Source: Arcuatula senhousia
Taxonomy: Eukaryota > Mollusca > Bivalvia > Mytilida > Mytilidae
DNA length: 64,000 bases
Direction of reading: 5' to 3'
Assembly: GCA_963971305.1 (NCBI GenBank)
Contig: OZ020303.1
Location: 61,566,867-61,630,866, forward strand
Numbering within the stretch: the first letter of the stretch is position 1; every line of letters begins with the position of its first letter. The notes under the pieces were generated by a model that was not told the DNA's origin, did no database searches, and saw only the letters and a list, made by a program, of their open reading frames with translations. The position numbers and the translations under genes were made by a program. Below, in pieces: positions 1 to 10,552 of the stretch.

Positions 1-1440
1 TAACTTCAAGGCTTGCAGTACCAACCTTCTCATCAGGAACATTATTTTAGGCTCCTTACTTGTTTGTTTATTAATGACATGACATAAGCTTTGATTATCA
101 CACATTATCAAGATTGACTTGTTAGAAAAATATTCGCCCCAAATTTCAAAAGAAAGCACTATGGGATAAAATTCCAGCAAAGTTATATTTTGTCCCAACC
201 ATTCACTATTCCATTTCCCATGAAACCACGAATTACCAAACACAGCCCCATACCCGATCGAACCCGAAGCATCCGTATAGAGTCGAAGACTATCAGATGT
301 CACCCAAATATCATCAAAAAAGAAACACTTCCCATTAAAGTTCTGAAGAAAATTTTTCCAAACCCGCAAGTCATCTTTACAGTATTTTCTTAATCTTATA
401 TGATGGAACGGTTGTTTTACTCCAATAACCAGGTCAAACAATCTGCGTAAAAATGGTCTACCAGGCAGAATTACTTGACACGCAAAATTTAATAACCCTA
501 GTAGGGACTGCAATTCACGTAAAGTAACCCTTTTTTTCTTCAAAAACCTGTCAATCAAAGCCAAACATTTATCAATTTTATCTTTTGGAAGTTGAACCAA
601 TTGGGACATTGTATCAATTTCTATCCCCAAAAATTGCAGTGTTCTGCTAGGGCCTTCAGTCTTCTCGTTAGAGATTGGAACCCCTTTATTTTCACAAATT
701 CTCAAAAATGTAAAAAGGGAATCCTTACACTCCTTTTCTGTTCTACATACAAACAGAAAGTCATCTAAAACATGGTATACCAAAGTATTTGTTAGGTAGT
801 TCTTTACTGCCCACTCTAAAGCTGTACTAAATGCTTCAAATATTTTACAGGATGATGAACACCCCATTGCCAAACATCTATCATAGTAAAATTGTCCCGC
901 CCAGTAAATTCCAAATAAATGGTATTCCTCGGGTTTTAAAGGAATAATCCTAAAAGCTGATGCAATATCACTTTTAGCCATATATGCAGAAGTCCCCATT
1001 GTCTTTATACCCCTTACCGCGTCTTCCAGTCTCGTGTACTGTACCGTCGAAAATTCAACCCCGATATGATCATTGACTGACAACCCTTTTGGAAAAGATA
1101 AATGTTGGATCAATCTGAATGAATTTGGTTGTTTCTTCTGACACAAACCTATCGGTGATGTGTGTAAGTTAGTAAAAGGGGGACGTTTAAACGGTCCTTC
1201 AATACGACCTAGTTTTAGCTCTTTTTGCAATTTTTTCTCAACCTCTTCAGGTTTTTCTAAAGCTGATCTTAAGTTGCGATAACTCAGGATAGATTCAAAA
1301 TTCCTACACTGAACGGAAAACCCCTTAATGAAACCATCAATCAAATAATTTGTTAAATCAACATCATAGCCAAGTAAATAGAAATAGAGAATATCGGGGT
1401 CAACTGGCGTTGGAAGACTATGGTCTATTCCCTCGAAATT
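1..1440 (-). CDS. Retroelement reverse transcriptase/RNase H, open to window edge
   Basis: Reading the minus strand from 1440 down to 1, one frame stays open for about 480 codons with no stop; it has no end inside the window. It starts inside the end of the gag-like ORF in another frame (overlap 1440-1418), so expression by frameshifting, readthrough or an internal start is possible. The middle contains a reverse transcriptase active-site box, YHVLDDFLFV (about 780-745), preceded by YMAKSDIASAFRIIP, which supplies the first catalytic Asp. RNase H follows: LYTDASGSIGYGAVFG (about 280-240), LLEFYPIVL (about 180) and MCDNQSLCHVINKQTSKEP (about 105-45), giving a D-E-D set. The LDDF box and the directly attached RNase H match DIRS/Ngaro-type elements. 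A tyrosine recombinase would lie beyond position 1 and is not seen. The lack of any stop suggests a young copy. Confidence 0.85.
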
Positions 1441-2803
1441 GGGGGCGAAAAAAACGCCCATTCTGAGGTGGAAGCATAGGCCCGAAGTGAGGATTTAGAT
1501 CTGTATGTGATCTATATTCACCTGAACTGGGAATTCTTGGGGTATTAAATCTATTTACTTGTGGAATAGCATTCATGCTTGTCTGATTTGACGATTGACA
1601 GGGATAAACAGAGGGATGAAACATACCACACTTAAAACACCTGTGATTGTATCTGCAAGGGTATCTGCATGTGTTTCCCGCGTGATATTTTTGACAATAA
1701 CCATTAGGAACTAAATTTTGCGACTGCATTGATTGCTTAGGTGACTGAATTTGATCTAATCTAGCATCAAGCCATAATGCCTGATGGTTATCATTCCAAT
1801 GCAAGCCAAGAGGCTTCTTTAACTTTCTAAACTGTTCATCGTAATAACGCCAGTTTCCCCCTTTTTTCTCGAGCCTTCTTACTGTTTCGACATACATTAA
1901 TAAAGCTTCGCTTTCATTGGGATACCTTTGTAAATATATCGCCGAAAAAATAAAGAATGCCGAAAGCCACTGATCAAGATTTAGGATCTTTTTTGTACCC
2001 TCTTCCTTAAACCCCAACTTTTGCCCATTTTTTCCCATCCCAGTTAACACAAGCTTAAACTCTTTTTCATCAGCCTGAATTCCTTGCAAGTCTACATATT
2101 CCCCAGACCAAATTTGATTTTTTATCTTATCAGGCACCTGGGCTGACAATGGAACATTATGATGTATAAAATTATTGACATTACCATTAGAGTCATTTAA
2201 AATGTCTGATCTGGAAGTCATATCCATCTCCAATCCTGGTACAATCATAGACTGTGTATTAGTACTGCTATTAATGTCACTGTGATGAATGTTTGCACTC
2301 AATGGGACATTGTTATTTCCTGCGGAAATATCTCTTGAATTAAAATTCCACGGAATATGTGTAATTCCAACTCTATTCGCGTTGCTGGTAGTTAGCATGT
2401 TGACGTTGGTGCTATTGTTTATGTTCATTTGTGGTTGATCAAAGACGGCGGCTGATTGTTGAGGGCTCATACTTGATGTTAATGTTTGTATGTTTCCCGA
2501 AACTGAATAAATCGGTATTGTTTCCGATGTCGACGTCGCTTTTGTGCCTTTACTGACTGTTAATTGTTCCAACACAGTTTTCTTGAAACTTTGAAAACTT
2601 TCAGAAAGTTCTCTCAAGGCACCGACAATACCATCTCCAGATGCACTTTGTCCTGGTGTTTCTGAGGAATCTTCCGTGGCCCTCTGATTATCACTCTGAC
2701 TTGATGTTTCGGCAATATCCCCCGTGGCCCTTCGATTAATGCCGGCTCTTCTTTCCGTTATCCTCTTCGATCTTCGCTCCCGAGTTACTCGGGAGCCAGG
2801 CAT
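1418..2803 (-). CDS. Gag-like protein of DIRS/Ngaro-type retroelement
   Basis: The predicted protein has 461 residues. The N-terminus is Arg-rich and polar (RRSKRITERR), followed by a Ser/Asn/Thr-rich, probably disordered segment to about residue 230. A compact helical-looking region (about 235-360, with WLSAFFIFSAIYLQRYPNE and WRYYDEQFRKLKKPLG) resembles the core of gag-like ORFs of tyrosine-recombinase retroelements. A Cys/His cluster follows (about 375-410), spaced C-x8-C-x3-C-x3-H then C-x2-C-x3-H-x5-C, likely an RNA- or DNA-binding zinc knuckle pair. The tail is Pro/Arg/Phe-rich. It overlaps the start of the RT frame by about 20 bases. The first Met at 2803 is chosen because it is the first in the open frame. 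The family assignment rests on the zinc cluster and the adjoining RT, not on a search. Confidence 0.75.
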   Translation of the reverse strand: MPGSRVTRERRSKRITERRAGINRRATGDIAETSSQSDNQRATEDSSETPGQSASGDGIVGALRELSESFQSFKKTVLEQLTVSKGTKATSTSETIPIYSVSGNIQTLTSSMSPQQSAAVFDQPQMNINNSTNVNMLTTSNANRVGITHIPWNFNSRDISAGNNNVPLSANIHHSDINSSTNTQSMIVPGLEMDMTSRSDILNDSNGNVNNFIHHNVPLSAQVPDKIKNQIWSGEYVDLQGIQADEKEFKLVLTGMGKNGQKLGFKEEGTKKILNLDQWLSAFFIFSAIYLQRYPNESEALLMYVETVRRLEKKGGNWRYYDEQFRKLKKPLGLHWNDNHQALWLDARLDQIQSPKQSMQSQNLVPNGYCQKYHAGNTCRYPCRYNHRCFKCGMFHPSVYPCQSSNQTSMNAIPQVNRFNTPRIPSSGEYRSHTDLNPHFGPMLPPQNGRFFRPQFRGNRP

Positions 2804-3145
2804 CCTGAAATTACAATAAAACGGCAGAGTCTTTTTCTTGACCGGGATACCTTATTTTGCAATTATAATGAGAAACATGCAAATCCCGTACCATCCAAAT
2901 CTTCAATTAATAATAATATAATTGGAACATGCAATATTATTTTCTTTAAATAGTGCCAACCACAGACAAACTGCGGCGACTAAGATAAATAAATAATCAT
3001 GTAACGTAAATCTGGTATGTAACCAATATGACTATGATACATTAAAAGTATAGAATATGTACAAATAAAATATGATTAATTTAAAATATGACTTATGTAA
3101 AGAATACAATAATAACCATCAAATATATGGTAACAAATAACGCTT
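2804..3145. other. AT-rich spacer between SGNH and gag ORFs
   Basis: This stretch separates two minus-strand ORFs of what looks like one retroelement. It is AT-rich with several stops in every frame. I see no coding potential, terminal repeat or RNA gene. Confidence 0.4.
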
Positions 3146-3694
3146 TTAAAAGTGTCCACTGGCACAACATATAATAAAACCTCTTAGACTTCGATAAAAC
3201 TTATCGAATCCAGCTACATTCAAATGAACACCATCAATCCCCAATATTTCTTTCATTGGCGATTGCAAACCTTTATGTTTCCAAAATATAAAATCACCGA
3301 TACTAACATGCATGTGTTCTAAAATAGCATTTAGACATGCCACCTTATAGTTGTAGACTTCGACACTCATCAATCCCCTTAATCTATATCTATAAAAATT
3401 CAAACCAACTGCTACAACATTAACTTTTAATTTCCGGACAAATTTTAAAATATCATTTGCAACTTGAACAGCCGGAATCTTTTTATTAGTAAGATCGTTT
3501 CCCCCAATTTGAATAAAGACAGCATCAGGATTAAAATCCCGAATTTCAGGCATTAAAGAATACATGTCATTTATTTTACCGCCACTTATACCCATTATTC
3601 TTATATTATGCTGTGGCAAACCAAAATTATAAGACTTTCGACCAAAATGTCGAATATGAGAACTACCAATAATAAAAATCCTCATGATTATCAA
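3146..3694 (-). CDS. SGNH/GDSL-type hydrolase ORF, probable retroelement cargo
   Basis: The 182-residue product has the SGNH blocks in order: GSSH near residue 10-13 (nucleophile Ser region), a Gly at SGGK (about 38), GGND (about 64-67) and DGVHLN near residue 155 (catalytic Asp and His). Family members are esterases or lipases that use a Ser-Asp-His triad. There is no signal peptide, so a cytosolic product is likely. It sits upstream of, and in the same orientation as, the gag and RT/RNase H frames. SGNH-type hydrolase domains have been reported in some Ngaro-like elements, which supports cargo status. Here it precedes gag instead of following pol. The start at 3694 (MIIM) has a nearby in-frame alternative Met at codon 4. 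A captured host or bacterial gene is possible. The function in transposition is unknown. Confidence 0.75.
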   Translation of the reverse strand: MIIMRIFIIGSSHIRHFGRKSYNFGLPQHNIRIMGISGGKINDMYSLMPEIRDFNPDAVFIQIGGNDLTNKKIPAVQVANDILKFVRKLKVNVVAVGLNFYRYRLRGLMSVEVYNYKVACLNAILEHMHVSIGDFIFWKHKGLQSPMKEILGIDGVHLNVAGFDKFYRSLRGFIICCASGHF

Positions 3695-3986
3695 TTAAAC
3701 AATTAATTCTCACCTTATATTATTGAAAATAAATCCACAAAATCAAAAAGCTTAATAAAGATTATAAAATTATCCGCTATCTTATAAAATTATTAACAAA
3801 ATTTATAATTATGTGAAATAGTTCTTTAACAAAAATATTATGAATGTTCAACATCTAATACAAAACATATTAAGCACTTGCATTATTTTCATTGGTCAAA
3901 ACGTCATTGGTTAGCAGACCGATTATCAGATGCATGAATATTCATGAAGCCGTACAAAATTCCACAAAATAATTTATGCAATAAAT
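3695..3986. other. AT-rich sequence upstream of the SGNH ORF
   Basis: This stretch lies between the 5' end of the minus-strand retroelement ORFs and the minisatellite arm. It would be the place for a retroelement 5' terminal repeat or promoter, but I cannot define one. No coding frame is visible. Confidence 0.3.
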
Positions 3987-4493
3987 TTGTATTTACATCA
4001 TATTAAAACTTCATTACATTATATGAATACCTCTTTACATCATATTAAAACTTCATTACATTATATGAATACTTCTTTACATGATATGAACACTTCATTA
4101 CGTTATAAGAATATTTCTTCACATGATATGAAAACTTCATTACATTATACGAATACTTCTTTACATGATATGAAAACTTTGTTACATTATACGAATCCTT
4201 CTTTACATGATATGAAAACTGCGTTACATTATACGAATCCTTCTTTACATGATATGAAAACTGCGTTACATTATACGAATACTTCTTTACATGATATGAA
4301 AACTTCGTTACGTTATATGAATACTTCTTTACATGATATGAAAACTTCGTTACGTTATATGAATACTTCTTTACATGATATGAAAACTTCGTTACGTTAT
4401 ATGAATACTTCTTTACATGATATGAAAACAACATTACGTTATACAAATATTTTTTTCCATAATATGAAAACCTCATTACATTAATATATACAA
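3987..4493. repeat. 42-bp minisatellite array, left inverted arm
   Basis: There are about 12 copies of a 42-bp unit, each made of two related 21-bp halves (ATGAATACTTCTTTACATGA-type and ATGAAAACTTCGTTACGTTA-type). The unit length is divisible by three and lacks stops, so both strands stay open (165 and 143 codons). The plus reading is a 7-residue repeat of the M-N/K-T-S-L-H-D/Y kind. I treat these frames as by-products of the repeat. The same array occurs inverted at 12962-13556. Confidence 0.9.
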
Positions 4494-4539
4494 TAAGTCT
4501 TTACATGATATGGAAACCTTATGAAATGATGTGAAAACT

Positions 4540-4691
4540 GGGAAATTATCGATCGTTTATGGTTTTTCCTGACGCTTTACCACCAAAGACGAGACACAAC
4601 TATTTCTGGAAATAGTATTGCTAGTGGCGATGTTAAACACAAAACAGGGAGATGCCATATTACTATTAAAATGTCAGCGATAAAAAACTGA
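4540..4691. repeat. Unique part of left inverted arm
   Basis: The segment 4540-4573 (ending TATGGTTTTTCCTGAC) is the inverted match of 12915-12945. Shorter matches continue inward at 4599-4626 against 12892-12917, and at 4673-4691 against 12845-12862, in the same order. The inverted homology therefore extends beyond the minisatellite. Confidence 0.75.
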
Positions 4692-4812
4692 AACAATTAG
4701 GTGACCATAACAGGGACTTGAATAACGATCATCTACTAGTGTATCGATTAAAAAAAACAACCCTTACTGTCGGTTTCAGAGAGTATGTGTTGATTTTTTA
4801 AAGTCGATAAAA

Positions 4813-5060
4813 ATGAACAAAATTCAAGCTCCTTCAGTGATCATTACATTGTTGAATCAAATCAATGACGACATGCCCCCCACCGCCTTAAAAAATAATT
4901 GCAGAGCGTCACGTTTGACACAGAAATTGCTAACACAGGGTTATGTTGCTCCTCGGTTGCTGTCTTCACTCAATAAATTTTACGGTAGACACCATGCACC
5001 TGTAGATAATTATGGGATTTCTATCTCTCAGATGAGTGCAGATGTAGGTTTGTCATTGTT
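4813..5060 (+). pseudogene. Relic C-terminal fragment of a reverse-transcriptase-type ORF
   Basis: The frame reads RLTQKLLTQGYVAPRLLSSL followed by NKFYGRHHAPVDNYGISISQ. This resembles the C-terminal tail seen after the polymerase domain in a group of invertebrate retroelement RT proteins (a tail of the type LTQ-LL-QGY-x-RL-S-KFYGRH-x-LVD-Y). No polymerase motifs precede it, so it is a 5'-truncated relic. The frame then runs into the hairpin element at 5066, so the last residues of the open frame belong to that insertion. The family call is from pattern memory only. Confidence 0.45.
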
Positions 5061-5583
5061 ATATTTAGCTCACCTGGCCAGGTGAGCTATTGCCATCACT
5101 TGGCGTCCGTCGTCGTCGTTAACTTTTCTTTAAACTTCTTCTCCTCTGAAACGGCTGCACAGATTCAAACCAAATTTGGTCTGGTGGTAATTTTGGATAT
5201 CCCCCACAGAACTGATTTTGGGATTTTTGATTTGTCGAAAAGCATGGCCCCCGTTGCTAAAAATAGACCGGGGGGGTCAGACTACTGTTTATGGCTTGTA
5301 AATCAAAAAGTATGAGAGGTAGATGAAATCTGATGCCATTAAAAGTTCTTAAAAAGTCTCCATTTGGTCCAAGTTGTCAGATGACCCCTCATAGCGGTTA
5401 CAGGTTAAAGGTGAAAAATAGAGTTTTTTCATGTTTTTGCCCTATAGTATGAAAACTATTGCAGATAGAGAAAAGTTGTTGCTTGCTTAAATGTTCAGCT
5501 TATTTAGCTCTACAAAAGTCTCAATAGGGTCGAAGTTGTCAGATGACCCCTTATAGGGGGTACGGCCCCTAAAATAACGTTTT

Positions 5584-8500
5584 TAGTTCACCTGACCCAA
5601 AGGGTCATGTGAGCTATTGCCATCACTTTGCGTCCGTCGTCCGTCCGTCGTCCGTCGTCTGTCGTCCGTCGTCTGTCGTCCGTCGTCCGTCGTCCGTTAG
5701 CTTTTTTCAAACATCTTCTTCTCTGAAACTGCTTGGCCAAATGCAGCCAAACTTGATATGGTTGTTCCTTAGGGTATTGTGCAAAAAGTTTGCGTTGGGA
5801 TTTTTGATACGTCAAAAAACATGGCCGCTGTTACGAAAAATAGAACAGGGGGTCAAATACAGTTTTTTGCAAATAACTCAAAAACGGTGACAGATATCAA
5901 AATTCTGGCATAGGGTAAAAGTGATCAGCACCTCAAGATCTAGCTGCTCGGAAATTTTCAAGAAGATCCAACAACCGATGTAGGAGTTATTGCCCTTTTT
6001 CTGGATTTTTTCAAAATTTTGCACTTATTTAGCACTTTATCTTAAAAACTATTCAAGATATTTTAAAAATTCAAATTGCATATGATTAAGCACATTAAGA
6101 TCTACATTTCATGTAATTAGGTCAAAGCTGTGGAACCATTTCTTTTAGGAGTTATGGCCCTTTAAGCGTCAAAATTTACCATTTTTGTCTCGCCTGCGAC
6201 GAATAGTCGCGGAAGGCGAGACATAGGTATTACTTTCCGGCGACGGCGGCGACGGCGGCGGCGTAAACTTTTTTGTAAGACTTTTGTGGACGATGAATTG
6301 CTTGAAAAGTATAATAGCTAGGCATCTGATATTTGGTATACAAATAGTTCAGGTTATGGTCTACGCAATTGCCACCATGCCGTTTGACCCTGACCCCATT
6401 TTCACGCTCCAGTGACTCTGTGAACTTAGGTCTTTTTTCAGGCCGTAAACTTTTTTGTAAGACTTTTGTGGACGATCAATTGCTTGAAAAGTATAATAGC
6501 TAGGCATCTGATATTTGGTATACAGACAGTTCAGGTTATGGTCTACGCAACTGTCACCATGCCATGTGACCCTGACCTCATTTTCACACTCCAGTGACTC
6601 TGTGAACTTAGGTCTTTTTTCAGGCTGTAAACTTTTTTGTAAGACTTTTGTGGACGATGAATTGCTTGAAAAGTATAATAGCTAGGCATCTGATATTTAG
6701 TATACAGACAGTTCAGGTTATGGTTTACGCAACTGTCACCATGCCGTGTGACCCTGACCTCATTTTCACGCTCCAGTGACTCTGTGAACTTAGGTCTTTT
6801 TTCAGGCTGTAAACTTTTTTGTAAGACTTTTGTGGACGATGAATTGCTTGAAAAGTATAATAGCTAGGCATCTGATATTTAGTATACAGACATTTCAGGT
6901 TATGGTCTATGCAACTGTCACCATGCCGTGTGACCCTGACCCCATTTTCACGCTCCAGTGAATCTGTGAACTTAGGTCTTTTTCAGGCCGAAAAACTTTT
7001 TTGTAAGACTTTTATGGACAATGAATTGCTGGAAAGTTATAATAGCTAGGCATCTGATATTGGGTAAACAGACAGTTGCGGTTATGGACAATGCAACTGT
7101 CACCATGCCATGTGACCATGACCCAATTTTTAGGCTCCAGTGACTCTGTGAACTTAGGTCTTTTTTCAGACAGAAAACTTTTTGTAATACTTGTGTGGAC
7201 AATGGATTTCTTGAATAGTATAATAACTAGGCATCTGTTATTAGGTATACTGACACTTTTTATGTTTATATCAAGAAATGAAAGCTTAGGTAGTTGATTT
7301 TAGCGATGGTGCCGGCAGGCGAGACATACTTTTAGTGGCCACACTTGTTCATTACTTTTTCCCTGAATTTCTAAGATAAACTTGTCTGACACCATACATC
7401 CAACTTCAACCAAACTTGGCACAGTTGTTTGATAGCATAAATGCTACAAGTGTATCGTTCAGATTTTTTTTTCGTCAAAAAATATGGCCGCCATGGCTAA
7501 AAATAGAACATAGGGGTAAATTGCAGTTTTTTGCTAATAACTCAAAAATGGTTAAAGATATCAAAATTCTGATTGAGACAAAAGTGATCAGCATCTCAAG
7601 ATCTACTTGCTCTGAAAGTTTCAAGAAGATCCAACAATTGATGTGGGAGTTATTGCCCTTTTTCTGGATTTTTTCAAAATGTTTCACTTATTTAGCCATA
7701 TATCTTGAAAACTAAACAAGATTTTTCAAAAATTTAAATTGCATTTGATCAAGCACATCAAGATCTACATTTCATGTATTTAGGTCAAAGCTGTAGGACC
7801 ATTTTTATTAGGAGTTATTGTCCTTAAAACAACAAAATTTACCATTTTTCATTACTTTCCCCCTGAATTTCAAAGATTAACTTGTCTGACACTGTAAGAC
7901 CAACTGCATCTTAACTTGGCACACTTGTTTAATAGCTTATATGCTACAACTCTATCGTTCATATTTTTGATTCGTAAAAAAACATGGCAGCCATGGCTAA
8001 AAATAGAACATAGGGGGTAAATTTCATTTGTTTGCTAATAACTCTAAAATGGTTTCAGATATCAAAATTGTGCAAGAATCAAAAGTGATCAGCATATTGA
8101 GTACCTGTCCAGAAATTTCGGAAAAGATCTGGCTGCTGATGTGGGAGTTATTGCCCTTTTTTTCTAATTTTTGCTAAATTTTGCACTTTTTAAGCCCAAT
8201 AACTTGAAAACTAACCAAGTTATTTCAGAAATTTAAATCGCATATGGTTAAGCACAATAATATCTACAAAATATATGTATCTGTGTAGTTCAGGTGAGCG
8301 ATTCAGGCTCCTGGGAGCCTCTTGTTCTGGATTTTTTTTCAAAAAATTTACTTATTTAGCCCTATATCTTGAAAACTATACAAGATATTTCAAAAATTTA
8401 AATTGCATATGACTAAGCACATCAAGATCTACAAAAGTCGTAACAGAGTCAAAGTTGTAGGATCGTTCCTTTAGGAGTTATACCCCTTGGATTGTAAAAA

Positions 8501-9105
8501 TTGACCATTTTCACAGTTTTTTGTTCAACTTTTCAAAAATCTTCTTCTCTGAAACTGCTTAGTCAAATGAAATGAAACTTGGTAGGGTTGTTCAGTAGTA
8601 TGTGGTCTACAAAATTATCGTTTGAAATTTCGATTTGACAAAAAACATGGCCGCCATGGCTAAAAATAGAACATAAGGGTAAGTTGCAGTTTTTTGCAAA
8701 TTACTCAAAAATGGTAACAGATATTAAAATTCTATTTGGATAATAATGATCAGCACATAAAGATCTACCTGCCCTGAAGTTTTGAAGAAGATCTTACAAT
8801 GGTTGTAGGAGTTATTGCCCTTTTTCTTGTTTTTTTTCCAAATTTTGCTCTTTTAAGACTTATATCTTGAAAACAATATAAGATATTTGAAAAATTTAAA
8901 TTGCATATGGTTAAGCACATAAAGATCTAAAAATTATGTAATGGGGTCAAAGTTGTAAGACCTTTCTTGATAGGAGTTGTTTCCCTTAGAACATTAAAAT
9001 TGATAATTCCACAGAGTAGCAGCTACTAGTCCTTTGTTAAAATATCCAGCATATAAGTATCATAGAATACAAGGTGAGCGATTCAGGCTCCTGGGAGCCT
9101 CTAGT
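5584..9105 (+). mobile_element. HINE-like element nested in the outer copy
   Basis: A second start hairpin of the same family (TTCACCTGACCCAAAGGGTC at 5587) is followed by a (CGTCCGTCGTC)n tract at 5628-5698. The body is a different subfamily (AAAAACGGTGACAGATATCA units). Family 3' ends occur at 8290-8322 and 9073-9105 (CAGGTGAGC or GGTGAGC, then GGCTCCTGGGAGCC, then CTCTTGTT or CTCTAGTT), so at least one more copy is nested here. Sequence before 5584 and after 9106 belongs to the outer copy. Confidence 0.6.
6185..7347 (+). mobile_element. HINE-like element, GTCTCGCCTGC family, copy 1
   Basis: The start arm is GTCTCGCCTGC, followed by a hairpin and a (GGCGACGGC)n tract. Five tandem units of 182 bp follow (for example GTAAACTTTTTTGTAAGAC at 6262, 6445, 6627 and 6809). 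The end has GCAGGCGAGACA, the inverted arm, then GTGGCCAC and CTTG. The flanks match the neighbouring repeat copy at 7836-7862, where the insertion is absent. Confidence 0.75.
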
Positions 9106-10379
9106 TTTTCATGTTTTTGGCCTATGGAATAAAAAACTGTTGCAGATAGAGAGAAGCTGTTGCTTGCTTAAATGTTCGCTCATTTAGCTCTACAAAAGAC
9201 TTAATAGGGTTGAAGTTGTCAGATGACTCCTTATAGGAGTTATGGCCCCTAAAATAACATTTTTTTTCATGTTTTTGGCCTATGGAATGAAAACTGTAGC
9301 AGATAGAGAGAAGCTGTTGCTTGCTTAAATGTTCAGTTCATCTAGATCTACAAAAGTCTCCATAGGATTGAAGTCGTCTGATGACCCCTTATAGGGGTTA
9401 CAGCCCCTAACATAACGTTTTTTCACGTTTTTGGCCTATGGAATGAAAACTATTGCAGATAGAGAGAAGCTGTTGCTTGCTTGAATGTTCAGCTCACTTA
9501 GCTCTACAAAAGTCTCCATAGGGTTGAAGTTGTCAGATGACCCCTTATAGGAGTTTTGGCCCCTAAAATAACATTTTTTTCATGTTTTTGGCCTATGGAA
9601 TAAAAAACTGTTGCAGATAGAGAGAAGCTGTTGCTTGCTTAAATGTTCGCTCATTTAGCTCTACAAAAGAATTAATAGGGTTGAAGTTGTCAGATGACCC
9701 CTTATAGGAGTTATGGCCCCTAAAATAACATTTTTTTTTCATGTTTTTTGCCTATGGAATGAAAACTCTAGCAGATAGAGAGAAGCTGTTGCTTGCTTAA
9801 ATTTTCAGTTCATCTAGATCTACAAAAGTCTCCATAGGATTAAAGTCGTCTGATGACCCCTTATAGGGGTTACAGCCCCTAACATAACGTTTTTTCACGT
9901 TTTTGGCCTATGGAATGAAAACTATTGCAGATAGAGAGAAGCTGTTGCTTGCTTGAATGTTCAGCTCACTTAGCTCTACAAAAGTCTCCATAGGGTTGAA
10001 GTTGTCAGATGACCCCTTATAGGAGTTTTGGCCCCTAAAATAACATTTTTTTCATGTTTTTGGCCTATGGAATGAAAACTGTAGCAGATAGAGAGAAGCT
10101 GTTGCTTGCTTAAATGTTCAGCTCATTTAGCTCTTCAAAAGTCTCCATAGGATCGAAGTCGTCTGATGACCCCTTATAGGGGTTATGGCCCCTAAAATAA
10201 CGTTTTTCATGTTTGGGGCCTACAGAATGAAAACTATAATAGATAGAGAAAAGCTGTTGCTTGTCAGCTCATTTAGCTCTACAAAAGTCTTTATTGGGTC
10301 GACATCAAGACCAGGTGAGCGATTCAGGCTGCTTGGAGCCTTTTGTTTTGTCTTCCTTTACCGGATTTGACACCCTAAA

Positions 10380-10552
10380 TTGGAAATTGGCAGGCAGGAA
10401 CCGCTTACTCTTCCGGAGCATCCGAGTTTACTCTTGTTACGACTTGAGTTCGCGTTGTTGATTTCTATTCTGTTGATTTTGTGTATTGTGTTTCCTCGTG
10501 CTGTTATTGTTCATGTTTACCGGTTTTTTCGTTACCCTTTCGGACTTTTGAT
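10380..10552. repeat. Dispersed repeat, left member of an inverted pair
   Basis: The segment from GGAAATTGGCAGGCAGGAAC to TTTCGTTACCCTTTCGG matches the reverse complement of 11372-11550, sharing CTTCCGG, GAGTTTACTC, GACTTGAGTTC and TACCGGTTTT in order. Short open frames here are by-products. Confidence 0.6.

Larger units (their letters stand above)
5066..10347 (+). mobile_element. HINE-like element, GCTCACCTG family (outer copy)
   Basis: It starts with the hairpin GCTCACCTGGCCAGGTGAGC, then a CGTC-rich tract, then approximate tandem units (CTATTGCAGATAGAGA and TGTCAGATGACCCCTTATA are hallmarks). The body resumes at about 9106 after an insertion and ends at 10313-10347 with CAGGTGAGC, the inverted start arm, plus a 3' hairpin region and TTTTGTTTT. 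No coding capacity beyond repeat by-products. A DNA, replicative, non-autonomous nature is inferred. Confidence 0.65.

Noticed and set aside
190..393. Plus-strand 67-codon frame
   Set aside because: It is the antisense shadow of the RNase H region of the minus-strand retroelement.
3987..4493. 165-codon plus and 143-codon minus frames as protein genes
   Set aside because: They are forced by a stop-free 42-bp tandem repeat and exist on both strands; there is no start context, splice signal or non-repeat domain.
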